Positions 18,609-25,055 of a stretch of DNA of 25,055 bases are shown here, in pieces. The stretch spans positions 1-25,055 of IMG/VR virus record IMGVR_UViG_3300042691_019716, one strand, 5' to 3'. The DNA is from a virus. The position numbers and the translations under genes were made by a program. Within the stretch, counting starts at the first letter, position 1, and the number at the start of each line of letters is the position of its first letter. The notes under the pieces were generated by a model. That model was given only the letters and a program-made list of their open reading frames with translations, had not been told where the DNA came from and made no database searches.

Positions 18609-19313
18609 TTAGCTACCGGCCGTCAACGTCAGATCGTAGGTGATCTGAAGACTGTCGCCGGAGATGAGGTTGATCGCTGAGAATAGCGAACGGTCGAGCA
18701 GTACGCCGCCGCCGGTTGCGGCTTGGTCGAAGATGCCGTGCTCGGTGATCGCGACGGTTGCGTCAGGGCTGAGCGTTCCTACCGTGCGGTAGATGTTTGC
18801 CGAAGCCCCTTCGGTCGTCGAGCCGGTCGGACGTGTCGAGTTGACAGCGTATTCGGTCGTCAGTTCGGTCGTCAGATCAGTGTTGCCAGATGCCTCAGCC
18901 GAGCCGCCCGTTCCGAAGCCGTGAAACTTCATGTTCTCGAGTTCGACCGTGTTCTGAAACGCATCGACGATAAAGCCGACGCCCGTGGTCGTCACGACGC
19001 GACACGACAGAATGCCGAGATCCTGCACGCGGCCGTCGCGTCGCGTAACGACGCCCGAGACGACGCCGTAATACGTCGGAGCACCGACCGCCTTGGCGAC
19101 TCCAATAGCGAACAGGCCGCGAAGCACGTTCGGGATATTGCGAAGCCGATAGCGGTTGACCTCAGCGTCTGAGGTGTTAGGCAGGGCGTGACGGACGAGG
19201 ATGTCTCGCAGCCGTTCGGCCTTGACCTGTGGTTTTTCGCCGCCAATGCGAGTGACGGCAAAGTCACGCGTGCCCGAGATCGGCACGTTTCCGAGATTTG
19301 AAATGTTTTGCAT
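18609..19313 (-). CDS. Phage structural protein (fibre or virion-associated), unknown family
   Basis: A 234-residue protein without Trp-rich or catalytic motifs. The N-terminal part (about 1-80) holds conserved-looking basic segments (GTRDFAVTRIGGEKPQVKAERLRDILV, then NRYRLRNIPNVLRGLFAIGVAK). The C-terminal part (about 120-234) is beta-rich, with FHGFGTGGSAEASGNTDLTTELTTEYAV and GGGVLLDRSLFSAINLISGDSLQITYDLTL. The last motif, DRSxFSAINLxxGDSLQxTYDLT, is one I have seen in phage tail-fibre-like proteins. It lies among virion genes with a good ribosome-binding site (GGAG) and is separated from the gpZ-like gene by the repeat array. A tail fibre or tail-associated role is inferred. Confidence 0.7.
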   Translation of the reverse strand: MQNISNLGNVPISGTRDFAVTRIGGEKPQVKAERLRDILVRHALPNTSDAEVNRYRLRNIPNVLRGLFAIGVAKAVGAPTYYGVVSGVVTRRDGRVQDLGILSCRVVTTTGVGFIVDAFQNTVELENMKFHGFGTGGSAEASGNTDLTTELTTEYAVNSTRPTGSTTEGASANIYRTVGTLSPDATVAITEHGIFDQAATGGGVLLDRSLFSAINLISGDSLQITYDLTLTAGS

Positions 19314-19396
19314 GATTATTTTTTTCTCCGTTATCAGGAACCGGCGGCACGGGCCATAAGGCTCGCATCTCTTTTGCCCGCGGCCGTTCGTGATGG

Positions 19397-19660
19397 TTAG
19401 ACTGTTTCCCCTTTTTTGTGAGCGACGGTGAACGCCTCAGAGGCGGCGGCGAAGCCCTCCTGATTGAGTTCATCTCGCAGTTCTTTCGAGATCAGTTTGC
19501 TGAGTGCCGAGCCGATCTTTTCGAGTGTTGCTGCATCCGTGATGTCACGGGCGACGGTTGCACCGCGTTCCCCGTAAGGCACGCGGACCGATACTTTCGC
19601 CGAGGCGTTGCCGTCGGCGTCGACGGCGGCTTTGACGGTGAATTGTGGTGTTCCGAACAT
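19397..19660 (-). CDS. Hypothetical protein in the virion gene block (87 aa)
   Basis: The start is the ATG at 19660-19658, preceded by AGGAG eight bases upstream; a longer frame to 19954 overlaps the neighbour and looks non-coding there (Ser/Arg-rich). The 87 residues are acidic-neutral: a beta start (FGTPQFTVKAAVDADGNASAKVSVRVP) then two helices (DAATLEKIGSALSKLISKELRDEL and GFAAASEAFTVAHKKG). I do not recognise the family. The gap that follows (19314-19396) has no gene I can support. Confidence 0.75.
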   Translation of the reverse strand: MFGTPQFTVKAAVDADGNASAKVSVRVPYGERGATVARDITDAATLEKIGSALSKLISKELRDELNQEGFAAASEAFTVAHKKGETV

Positions 19661-19679
19661 TGTGTTTTCTCCTGTTGTT

Positions 19680-19985
19680 TTAGCTAAAATTCGATTCCGC
19701 GACCTCGAACGATCCTTCGTCCGCGGCTTGACCGGAACCGGTCGAATAAAACCTGTAATGCCAGGTTCCGGCCTCATCGACGGGAACGCCGGCGTAGTAT
19801 TTGCCGACGTCCTCGCGTCCGAGCTGTACATCGACCGTGTATTCCCACTCGGTCTCATTGCCGGACGGGTCGCGATAGACGAAAAAGATCGCTCCCGGGT
19901 CGAAAAGATTGCCCGCCGTGTTGCGGCACTCGCCGCGGCAGACGACGTTTGCACCGATCGCGTATGGTTCAGTCGTACAGCTCAT
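19680..19985 (-). CDS. Small Ig-like virion protein
   Basis: A 101-residue beta-sandwich protein: AIGANVVCRGECRNTAGNLFDPGAIFFVYRDPSG, then EWEYTVDVQLGREDVGKYYAGVPVDEAGTWHYRFYSTG. The A-G-T-W-x-Y-R-F-x-S/T-T-G motif and the preceding V-G-x-Y-x-x-x-V/I-P turn are the usual final strands of Ig-like domains that occur in phage fibres and head decorations. It probably displays this domain on the virion or partners with the repeat protein upstream. The start follows three bases after the stop of the 345-residue gene. Two close cysteines (CRGEC) are unusual for a phage structural protein. Confidence 0.75.
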   Translation of the reverse strand: MSCTTEPYAIGANVVCRGECRNTAGNLFDPGAIFFVYRDPSGNETEWEYTVDVQLGREDVGKYYAGVPVDEAGTWHYRFYSTGSGQAADEGSFEVAESNFS

Positions 19986-19987
19986 AT

Positions 19988-21025
19988 CTATTCATCTGAC
20001 AGAGTCCATGTCGCCTCGGCCTCGTCGCGTGTTTTCCAGTAAACGATCACGCCAAAAAGGCGAGATGCAATGCTTCCGGCGAGCGAAACTGCCGAAGCGA
20101 GCGATTTCCTCGACAGTTTCGCTATGCTCCCGGTGAGGCCGAGTGTGCCGGATTTTGAAATACCGAGTTGACGGTCGGCAAGCGTTCCGGTCGGCGTGAT
20201 GCTACCGGCCATGTTGGTAAAAAACAGTTTAGCGGTCGAGATCGCCGCTGCCGGCGTGATGACGCCGCCCTGAAACTTCGCCGCGAGTTTAGCGATCACC
20301 GCCGCGGGCGATAGTGTGCCTGCGAGGCTTCGCATATTGCTGCGAATGATCGACGACGTTGGCGTGATCGATGCGGTAAATGTTCGTGGTATGAGTGTGA
20401 CCGTAGCGGCCAATCCAGACGACGGCAGCGACGACGAGACAGGTTTGGCCGTCAGTTTTGCCGCCGTTCCGGTTGGCGTTATGCCCGAACCGTGAAACGC
20501 AGAAACGGCACGGGCAAGCACGCTCGACGGTGTAATGGATCCGCCGAGCGAGAACAGGAAAATGAGCAGCGTCTCGATAGCACCGGCGAGAGCGATAGAT
20601 GCGGTGACGGTCCGCGTGACGAGCTTCGAAGCGATACCCGCGGGCGTGATGTTGGCCGACTTTGCAAGCGACGTGAGCTTTATCACGACACCTGACGGCG
20701 TGATCGAACTAGCAACGGCCTCTAACAGCACTTTTAATGCCTCGACGGCAGACGACGGCGTAATGGAACCGCTGAGCAGTCGCTGAGTTGCATTTGTATT
20801 CACGCCGATTGGAGTCAATGCACCACTGAAGACTTTGCTCGCCAGTTTTGCAATGGCTGCCGCCGGTGTGAGACTTCCGCCCAGGCTGCGAGTTCCGGCC
20901 TTCGCCGCGATCGCCGTTGGCGTTACCGTACCGCCGAGCGACAGCGTATAAAATAACGCATGGGCTCCCGTCGCCACGGAATTGCGGCGATATTGAGGTC
21001 TCGGCGGTTGGCGGAAAATGCCCAT
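19988..21025 (-). CDS. Fibre-type protein made of about sixteen 18-19 residue repeats
   Basis: After a short lead (about 25 residues) almost the whole 345-residue protein is a degenerate tandem repeat with core SLGGSLTPAAAIAKLASK, i.e. hydrophobic-x-G-x-(I/L/V)-T-P-x-x-x-(I/V)-x-x-x-x-x-x-x. Examples start at residues 26, 44, 62 and 80 and continue to about 320. The last 20 residues (VIVYWKTRDEAEATWTLSDE) differ and may be the attachment end. The regular Gly-x-(I/L)-T-P spacing suggests a fibrous, perhaps beta-solenoid, fold. The repeat family occurs in other phage tail proteins, but I do not know a function. It sits within the receptor-binding type gene group. Confidence 0.82.
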   Translation of the reverse strand: MGIFRQPPRPQYRRNSVATGAHALFYTLSLGGTVTPTAIAAKAGTRSLGGSLTPAAAIAKLASKVFSGALTPIGVNTNATQRLLSGSITPSSAVEALKVLLEAVASSITPSGVVIKLTSLAKSANITPAGIASKLVTRTVTASIALAGAIETLLIFLFSLGGSITPSSVLARAVSAFHGSGITPTGTAAKLTAKPVSSSLPSSGLAATVTLIPRTFTASITPTSSIIRSNMRSLAGTLSPAAVIAKLAAKFQGGVITPAAAISTAKLFFTNMAGSITPTGTLADRQLGISKSGTLGLTGSIAKLSRKSLASAVSLAGSIASRLFGVIVYWKTRDEAEATWTLSDE

Positions 21026-21028
21026 CGG

Positions 21029-21532
21029 TTATACAAGTTCTTCGTAATCAAGCGAGATCGTCCATCCCGTCGCGGATGTGGGCGAAGCGGCGAACCTCAC
21101 GCCGAACACCGTTGCAGGCGGCACCCAGAGCCTGTCTTCGGGCGTTCCTATCCACAGATAGCCGTTCAGGTTGTTGAAATCGAACGCACGCCTGACGGTG
21201 TACGTGCCGCCAGAATCGGCACTCGAATTGATACCGATACGAACCGCCGCGCCAGCCGGAGCCGTGTTGCCGACGAGTGCCGAGATAGGGCCACCTAGCG
21301 GGGCGATGGCTTGAGGCGTGACCGATGTCATCGTAAGCGTTCCCGCCGTGTCTCGCGTGACTAATTCGCCGCGAATCATATCGCTCGTCTCAGTGCCGTT
21401 TTGCCCGATCTCGATCCGGTTGATCTGAATCAAACCGCCTGCCGTCACCGCGTCAGCTGCCGTGCGAAATGCCAGCAATACGACACCAGTGCCGAGTGTG
21501 AGGTTCGAGCCTAAAACTGTGTATCTACGCAT
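21029..21532 (-). CDS. Tail-associated/fibre protein, unknown family
   Basis: A 167-residue beta-rich protein starting MRRYTVLGSNLTLGTGVVLLAFRT. Alternating hydrophobic strands (GLIQINRIEIGQNG, TLTMTSVTPQAIAPLGGP, AVRIGINSSADSGG, WIGTPEDRLWVPPATVFGVRFAA) and the GWTISLDYEEL end give it the look of a phage virion subunit or fibre head of the kind often next to repeat fibres. There are no cysteines or membrane segments. It is followed after three bases by the repeat protein gene and preceded by a GGAG site. Role inferred from context only. Confidence 0.72.
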   Translation of the reverse strand: MRRYTVLGSNLTLGTGVVLLAFRTAADAVTAGGLIQINRIEIGQNGTETSDMIRGELVTRDTAGTLTMTSVTPQAIAPLGGPISALVGNTAPAGAAVRIGINSSADSGGTYTVRRAFDFNNLNGYLWIGTPEDRLWVPPATVFGVRFAASPTSATGWTISLDYEELV

Positions 21533-21544
21533 AATTAAAATCTC

Positions 21545-22114
21545 CTATTGAGCTAAAAGCGGCTGATATTGCTGCGAACGGCGAAAAGGTGTAAACGTCG
21601 CAGCTGGCGTGTAGTCCACCGTGATGCGGATATGATCGACCAGAAACGTGAGATTGACTGCGTTATAGAGTTGCTGAGTGCAGTAAATTGCGACACCAAA
21701 CGTGCTGGCGTTTATTTCCGCTGGCGTCCACGTAGTGTCAAAAAGATATGTTGGGCCGTACCACGGAGCGCGATAGTTATCGTTTCCCTGAATCGTATCG
21801 TAATCCGACCCGTAGGCGGTGGTTGGATCAGTTCCAATAGCCGTTTTGAATAATCGAGCATATATGCCGCCGCTCCCGCCTTCGACTGTCTGTATATCGA
21901 CCTCTGGCCAAATGCTATCTATCGTAGCCCCTGTTGGAATACTAAACCCGAAATTTACCGCAGTCAGATAATCGCTATATTGCCCGTCGCCCAATACAAC
22001 CGACGCCCGACTTGCATTGTCGGAAACGGCATTAGACGGATTTGACCACGCGGGATTGCCCGAATTGTCCTCGTTTGTGACCGTTGCTGGTGAATTTGGC
22101 CCTTGTGTTGCCAT
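21545..22114 (-). CDS. Receptor-binding type jelly-roll protein
   Basis: The 189 residues show a module that I recognise from tail-fibre-like proteins: N-terminal APWSNPSNAVSDNASRASVVL-like sequence, then LTAVNFGFSIPTGATIDSIWPEVDIQ, WTPAEINASTFGVAIYC and VDHIRITVDYTPA. This is a beta-sandwich ending in the strands that commonly carry the ligand site. The final 20 residues (TFTPFRRSQQYQPLLAQ) are separate and may bind a partner. It starts directly after the stop of the 129-residue gene (22115-22117), so the two are cotranslated. Binding to host surface is inferred from the module and position. Confidence 0.75.
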   Translation of the reverse strand: MATQGPNSPATVTNEDNSGNPAWSNPSNAVSDNASRASVVLGDGQYSDYLTAVNFGFSIPTGATIDSIWPEVDIQTVEGGSGGIYARLFKTAIGTDPTTAYGSDYDTIQGNDNYRAPWYGPTYLFDTTWTPAEINASTFGVAIYCTQQLYNAVNLTFLVDHIRITVDYTPAATFTPFRRSQQYQPLLAQ

Positions 22115-22504
22115 TTAGATAAGCCCTATATACTCCGGCCTGAAATTCGTTTTCAGCCTTGCCAGTAACGCAACGTATTTAGCATTATTCGCAGGGATAA
22201 CGCCGAGATCGACGAGCATCTTTGCCCGACTAGCCAGCGAGTAATCCGCTAACCAATCCTCTTTCGCCGTATCGACAACGGGGTCAGCCGGAAGCGTAAT
22301 ATCACCCGCTGTTACCTGAAAAGTTTCTAACTCTTCCAGATGCTGAATGCGCCGCTTAACAAGCTCCGCAGGCCAGTTCTCAGGCTGGCTCTGCGTAGTC
22401 TCGTAACGCTCCATATGATCGAGAACGCCGTCCTTATAAAACTCGACGTTGACCCGATACACCAGCCCTTCTATTCGCGGATTAACCTTTTTTGCTGTCC
22501 ACAT
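22115..22504 (-). CDS. Hypothetical protein, tail-fibre-region (129 aa)
   Basis: A 129-residue protein starting WTAKKVNPRIEGLVYRVNVEFYKDG (beta hairpin) followed by helices (AELVKRRIQHLEELETF) and ending KEDWLADYSLASRAKMLVDLGVIPANNAKYVALLARLKTNFRPEYIGLI. That C-terminal helical pattern (D-W-L-A-x-Y-x-L-x-x-R ... LGVIxxxNxxYVALLxxLxxxFRPEYI) recurs at the end of small phage proteins beside tail genes. It could be a fibre assembly or chaperone factor, but this is a guess from position. The next gene follows without a gap. Confidence 0.68.
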   Translation of the reverse strand: MWTAKKVNPRIEGLVYRVNVEFYKDGVLDHMERYETTQSQPENWPAELVKRRIQHLEELETFQVTAGDITLPADPVVDTAKEDWLADYSLASRAKMLVDLGVIPANNAKYVALLARLKTNFRPEYIGLI

Positions 22505-22509
22505 ATCGT

Positions 22510-22764
22510 TTAATGCCGCTTTTCGTAGCGGTCTTTCATGTCCTGTTTTATCTCCCGCAGGTCGTCTTTGCTGGCGACGCCGTCGAGTTTGTTGTTGATC
22601 TGATCGAGCCGCTGGTCGAACCGGTCGTGCTTTTTTTCGACCTCGACCATGCGGGCGTTGAGGCCGCCGGCGAACATCGCGATGCCGCCGCCAGTAATGC
22701 TGATCGATATAAGGATCGGCATCAGCCAGTGCCAGAATGGTTGTTTAGGAGTTTGTCCGGCCAT
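22510..22764 (-). CDS. Small membrane protein with C-terminal coiled coil, possible holin
   Basis: The start is taken as ATG 22764-22762 because GGAG lies 10 bases upstream; a longer GTG frame begins at 22806 but has no site. The 84 residues have one membrane segment (WHWLMPILISISITGGGIAMFAGGL, about 11-35) followed by a basic-acidic coiled coil (LNARMVEVEKKHDRFDQRLDQINNKLDG, to the end). Small membrane proteins with this shape beside an endolysin are often holins or holin partners, but a single membrane segment does not prove it. It is the fourth gene of the lysis cassette. Confidence 0.6.
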   Translation of the reverse strand: MAGQTPKQPFWHWLMPILISISITGGGIAMFAGGLNARMVEVEKKHDRFDQRLDQINNKLDGVASKDDLREIKQDMKDRYEKRH

Positions 22765-22818
22765 AGATGAGGGTCTCCGTAGATTTGAGTAGATCGAAAG
22801 CAACACGCCGCCCCCTTA

Positions 22819-23169
22819 TTACAAACAGATTAGAGTGAATGGATAGCACTTTTTCTTTGTGCTTTTAAGAAGCTCGGCGATGATCGCCCGGTCCTGCACA
22901 GCGTTCTGACGGAGTGCCGTTGCCTCGCCCTGGGCAAAGCCGAGACGAACGCGAACCTCGTTCAGTTCCTTGCGAAGATCGTCGAACGCTTTGTCATCAG
23001 CCGTCTTTTGCAGTTTGAGCGCATCACGCTCTTTTGCAGCCTCGGCCGCAGCGATCGCGGCTTCGCGAGTGATACAAATGCGGTCAGCCGGACATGGCGT
23101 CGCGTCCTGACCGGCGATATTCAACGCAAAGATGCAGAGGAGCAAAGTCGCAAAAGCATAACGTTTCAT
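22819..23169 (-). CDS. Secreted coiled-coil protein, possible outer spanin partner
   Basis: An N-terminal signal peptide is visible (MKRYAFATLLLCIFALNIAGQ, likely cut near residue 20), and the mature part is a long charged helix (EAAIAAAEAAKERDALKLQKTADDKAFDDLRKELNEVRVRLGFAQ). It has three Cys outside the leader (CPADRIC and near the C-terminus KKKCYPFTLICL). No lipobox is evident, since the Cys in LLLC lies within the leader hydrophobic core, so it is not a typical Rz1 lipoprotein. It overlaps the preceding spanin-like gene by ATGA (23166-23169), and pairs of this type commonly lyse the outer membrane. Role inferred from position. Confidence 0.55.
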   Translation of the reverse strand: MKRYAFATLLLCIFALNIAGQDATPCPADRICITREAAIAAAEAAKERDALKLQKTADDKAFDDLRKELNEVRVRLGFAQGEATALRQNAVQDRAIIAELLKSTKKKCYPFTLICL

Positions 23170-23519
23170 TTCAGGTTCTCCAGGTATTCGGCCAGCTGTT
23201 CGTTGGACATCTGGCGGATCTCGCGGCGAGCATCCTCGAGAGTTTTCAGCTTGCGATTCTCGGCATCCGCACGGTTTGCATCGATCTGGGCCTCGACGAC
23301 CCGCGATTCCTCAGCCGCTTTCTCCATCAGCTCGCGATCACGCGACGCGATGGCCTCTTGATTCTTGCGGATCTGGGCTTCGTCGAACTTCGGCTTGTAC
23401 TCGCAAGCCCGCATCACCAGCCCAAACACGATCAGCAACGCGACCGCTCCGGCCACGCCGACCAATAGCCGCCAGTTAGCGACGACCCATCCGATGATGT
23501 TTAGGACGAATAACGGCAT
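23166..23519 (-). CDS. Inner spanin (Rz-like) candidate
   Basis: A 117-residue protein with a clear N-terminal membrane helix (LNIIGWVVANWRLLVGVAGAVALLIVFGLVMRAC, about residues 5-38) and a long periplasmic coiled coil (EAQIRKNQEAIASRDRELMEKAAEESRVVEAQIDANRADAE). It fits an inner-membrane spanin that bridges to an outer-membrane partner after endolysin action. It follows the endolysin gene with one base between stop and start and overlaps the secreted protein gene downstream by four bases. This places it in a gene set of the Rz/Rz1 type. Confidence is limited because sequence alone does not separate it from other coiled-coil membrane proteins. Confidence 0.62.
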   Translation of the reverse strand: MPLFVLNIIGWVVANWRLLVGVAGAVALLIVFGLVMRACEYKPKFDEAQIRKNQEAIASRDRELMEKAAEESRVVEAQIDANRADAENRKLKTLEDARREIRQMSNEQLAEYLENLK

Positions 23520-23520
23520 A

Positions 23521-24567
23521 TCAGTAAAGCTCCAGATCCTTTCGGCTGGTGTCGGTGTTGATCTCAGCCAGCAGCTTGGTCCGCTGATTCTGTTTCCATG
23601 AGTCGATCAGGTAATGCACCACGCGAAAGATGAAATAACCGACCGTCGCGATCAATGCTCCGACCGCGGCCTTGCCGATGATGGCGACGACCCATTCGGG
23701 CCAGCCGCTCGCCTGCTGTGCGTACTGCGAAAGCCCCTCGAATGACAGATTGCCGCCGGTTGCGAGCGTCAGATCACGCTTGATAACGCCCCAGAATCCG
23801 ACGCCCTGATACGGTTCGGGCCCGTGCTGTACGACCTTCGCCGTCACGCTTTGCTCATTCGTCGGCGTGACCGATACTTCTACGGAATTTGTCGGCGGTG
23901 CCGGGCTTTGCGGGACCGAGAGGACTTCTGTCTGACCGCTAGTCGTTGAGGCTTCGGGCGGGACTTCTGCCTCGTCAGACACTGGCCGGGCGGCCGCCGA
24001 GACTTTGAGGATCTCCTCGAACTCCGTCGCGTAACCCGCGATCATTGCGGCTTTGTCCGTGCCATTGATCACGCGGCGGGCGTTGCGGTAATCGCATTTT
24101 GCACTTTTGATGTAATCCGTCAGTTTCTTGCCCGTGTAGGAGCCGTGAAACATTCCGACCGACATGATCTCAAACGCGGTCTGAGGCTCGAGAGCCTTTT
24201 CCGGCTCGTCGTCGATGCCGAATCGCTCGTAATTCGTTCGCCCTGTTAGCTGAACATAGCCGCGGCCACGGTATAGAAACCCGTCACCATCAGCCGCCGG
24301 CGTGTTGCCCAGGCGTTTGGCGAGGTTGCCGACGTCGTATTTGTCGAAGTATTTGCGGGATCCGTATTCCGTGATCGGCTCGAACGTGTCTGCCGTCTCG
24401 TGTTTGATCGTCGCCAACGCATACGCCACATGACGCACGTCAGCCCAGACAGAATCGGCCTCGAACGAACGCAGCAGGAACTCAAGCGGCTTTACCTGGT
24501 TCACACGAATGCGACCGAATGCGGCTCGGTATCCCTCGAAAAATGTTTTACGGTCGTAGGCCCTCAT
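23521..24567 (-). CDS. Endolysin, GH19 (chitinase-like) type with C-terminal membrane helix
   Basis: Cleaves peptidoglycan glycan strands at the end of infection. The N-terminal domain (about 1-180) has the GH19 pattern: a helix, then YALATIKHETADTFEPITEYG with catalytic Glu57 (HE) and second Glu67, then YRGRGYVQLTGRTNYERFG (about 98-112) and NARRVING(T)D late in the domain. About 195-270 is a Pro/Thr/Ser/Val-rich linker. About 293-318 is a hydrophobic helix (VVAIIGKAAVGALIATVGYFIF) followed by a basic tail, which suggests membrane anchoring. No signal peptide is seen. The start (ATG 24567) has AGGA upstream. It heads the lysis gene set, followed by the spanin-like pair and a small membrane protein. 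Confidence 0.85.
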   Translation of the reverse strand: MRAYDRKTFFEGYRAAFGRIRVNQVKPLEFLLRSFEADSVWADVRHVAYALATIKHETADTFEPITEYGSRKYFDKYDVGNLAKRLGNTPAADGDGFLYRGRGYVQLTGRTNYERFGIDDEPEKALEPQTAFEIMSVGMFHGSYTGKKLTDYIKSAKCDYRNARRVINGTDKAAMIAGYATEFEEILKVSAAARPVSDEAEVPPEASTTSGQTEVLSVPQSPAPPTNSVEVSVTPTNEQSVTAKVVQHGPEPYQGVGFWGVIKRDLTLATGGNLSFEGLSQYAQQASGWPEWVVAIIGKAAVGALIATVGYFIFRVVHYLIDSWKQNQRTKLLAEINTDTSRKDLELY

Positions 24568-24616
24568 CGCTATCCTGATCCCGAAAGCGATGATAAGGGT
24601 TTTTGTGGTAGGTTAA

Positions 24617-24634
24617 TTTTTTGGGGTATAAAAC
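24617..24634 (-). repeat. 18-bp intergenic motif, copy 2 (GTTTTATACCCCAAAAAA on the - strand)
   Basis: Identical in sequence and orientation to 13356-13373 and, like it, placed about 5-6 bases after the stop codon of the gene upstream and before the start of the next (24640 stop, 24567 start). This copy lacks the flanking GGGG that makes the other into a hairpin, which suggests that the shared part, not the hairpin, is the functional unit. Possible promoter or protein site. Confidence 0.6.
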
Positions 24635-24639
24635 TAGAC

Positions 24640-24999
24640 TTAGGGCAGACGATACCGCGTAGCCGGTCGCCCGCCGCGCCCACCGAGCCCGACGATCGTC
24701 GGCTGCTTGAACTCGATGATCAATTCGTCTTTGAGCATCTCTGCGACCAGTTTACTTACGACAGGCTGCACCCATTTGAACTTGTCCATGATATCGCGCA
24801 CAGAGACAGACTCCGTGTTCTTCATGTAAGCGAGGATCTTCGCCGACTTCAACCGATCCGACTCGCCGTAATGAAGCTGCAACTGCGTCGCCGCCTTCTG
24901 CACGATCGCCTCAGCATAAGCATCCGGAGCTTTCGACCGAGCAAACAGCCGCAGGTCAGTAGCGAAGTTCAAACCCTTTTTAGCTTCTGTCACTTTCAT
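24640..24999 (-). CDS. Small winged-helix DNA-binding protein
   Basis: A 119-residue protein. The N-terminal half is helical and basic (MKVTEAKKGLNFATDLRLFARSKA). From about residue 50 it shows a winged-helix pattern: SAKILAYMKNTESVSVRDIMDKFKWVQPVVSKLVAEMLKDELIIEF, then a glycine-rich wing/tail (GLGGRGGRPATRYRLP). It is the first gene of the block in the window and may regulate the lysis/late genes, or belong to the preceding module outside the window. The ATG has no clear Shine-Dalgarno upstream (TTTTCATCATC). Upstream (25000-25055) there is a TATAAAAT-like stretch but no convincing -35 element, so I do not call a promoter. Confidence 0.68.
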   Translation of the reverse strand: MKVTEAKKGLNFATDLRLFARSKAPDAYAEAIVQKAATQLQLHYGESDRLKSAKILAYMKNTESVSVRDIMDKFKWVQPVVSKLVAEMLKDELIIEFKQPTIVGLGGRGGRPATRYRLP

Positions 25000-25055
25000 G
25001 ATGATGAAAACCCGAAATTTTATACAGTTACTGATTGATTGCGGTTGTGCGATAC

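Noticed and set aside
19264-19473. Minus-strand frame filling the gap 19314-19396
   Set aside because: Pro/Arg/Lys-rich with no ribosome-binding site; overlaps both neighbours out of frame. The gap is better treated as non-coding.
24400-25038. + strand frame of 212 residues at the right edge
   Set aside because: Antisense to the endolysin and winged-helix genes; no plausible motif.
25000-25055. Promoter before the winged-helix gene
   Set aside because: There is a TATAAAAT-like stretch but no reasonable -35 element at the right distance and the start has no SD; not enough to call.
1-25055. CRISPR array, diversity-generating retroelement, toxin-antitoxin or defence genes
   Set aside because: No spaced direct repeats of CRISPR type, no reverse transcriptase, no variable/template repeat pair and no defence domain were visible in any frame.

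Overview
This window is most of the late region of a temperate, lambda-like siphovirus (tailed phage with a long non-contractile tail), together with its integration site. Only the 3' end of an integrase gene is on the + strand, at the left edge. Every other credible gene is on the - strand and reads right to left in one dense block of overlapping or abutting genes. No stretch longer than 300 bases lacks a gene; the largest non-coding gap is the attachment region at 390-648.

Layout in the direction of late transcription (right to left). A small winged-helix protein (24999) is followed by a lysis cassette: a GH19-type endolysin with a C-terminal membrane helix, a spanin-like pair and a small membrane protein. 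Next come receptor-binding or fibre-type proteins (22504-19680), including one built from about sixteen 18-19 residue repeats. Further virion proteins and a gpZ-like protein lead to the packaging and head module: TerS, lambda-GpA-type TerL, a gpW-like joiner, a lambda-type portal, and a fused prohead protease-HK97 capsid protein. The head-tail and tail module follows: gpFII-like joiner, tail terminator, major tail protein, gpG/gpGT chaperones with a textbook -1 frameshift signal, a tape measure protein carrying a lysozyme-like domain, a distal tail protein with a LamG-like domain, a tail-tip hub with a putative Fe-S cysteine motif, and two fibre proteins. The order from TerS to the hub follows lambda. 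The lysis and fibre genes lie upstream of the terminase rather than after the tail, and the gpZ-like gene has moved to just before TerS.

At 390-625 is an intact-looking attP: the 3' half of a tRNA-Lys(CTT) gene flanked by two identical 17-bp repeats that look like integrase arm sites, with the integrase end on one side and late genes on the other. That arrangement fits a free or circularised phage genome better than an integrated prophage junction.

The host cannot be identified from this window. The sequence is moderately GC-rich, and both the 8-bp GTTGCGAR tandem repeats and a secreted-type cysteine module on the tail hub hint at exchange with a host outside the well-studied enterobacteria. 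This is weak inference. I found no clear undescribed defence or mobile system. The points most worth following up are the attP architecture with its G-quadruplex tract, the hairpin that overlaps the capsid gene's ribosome-binding site, the repeat element in the TerL tail, and the tail-tip cysteine modules.
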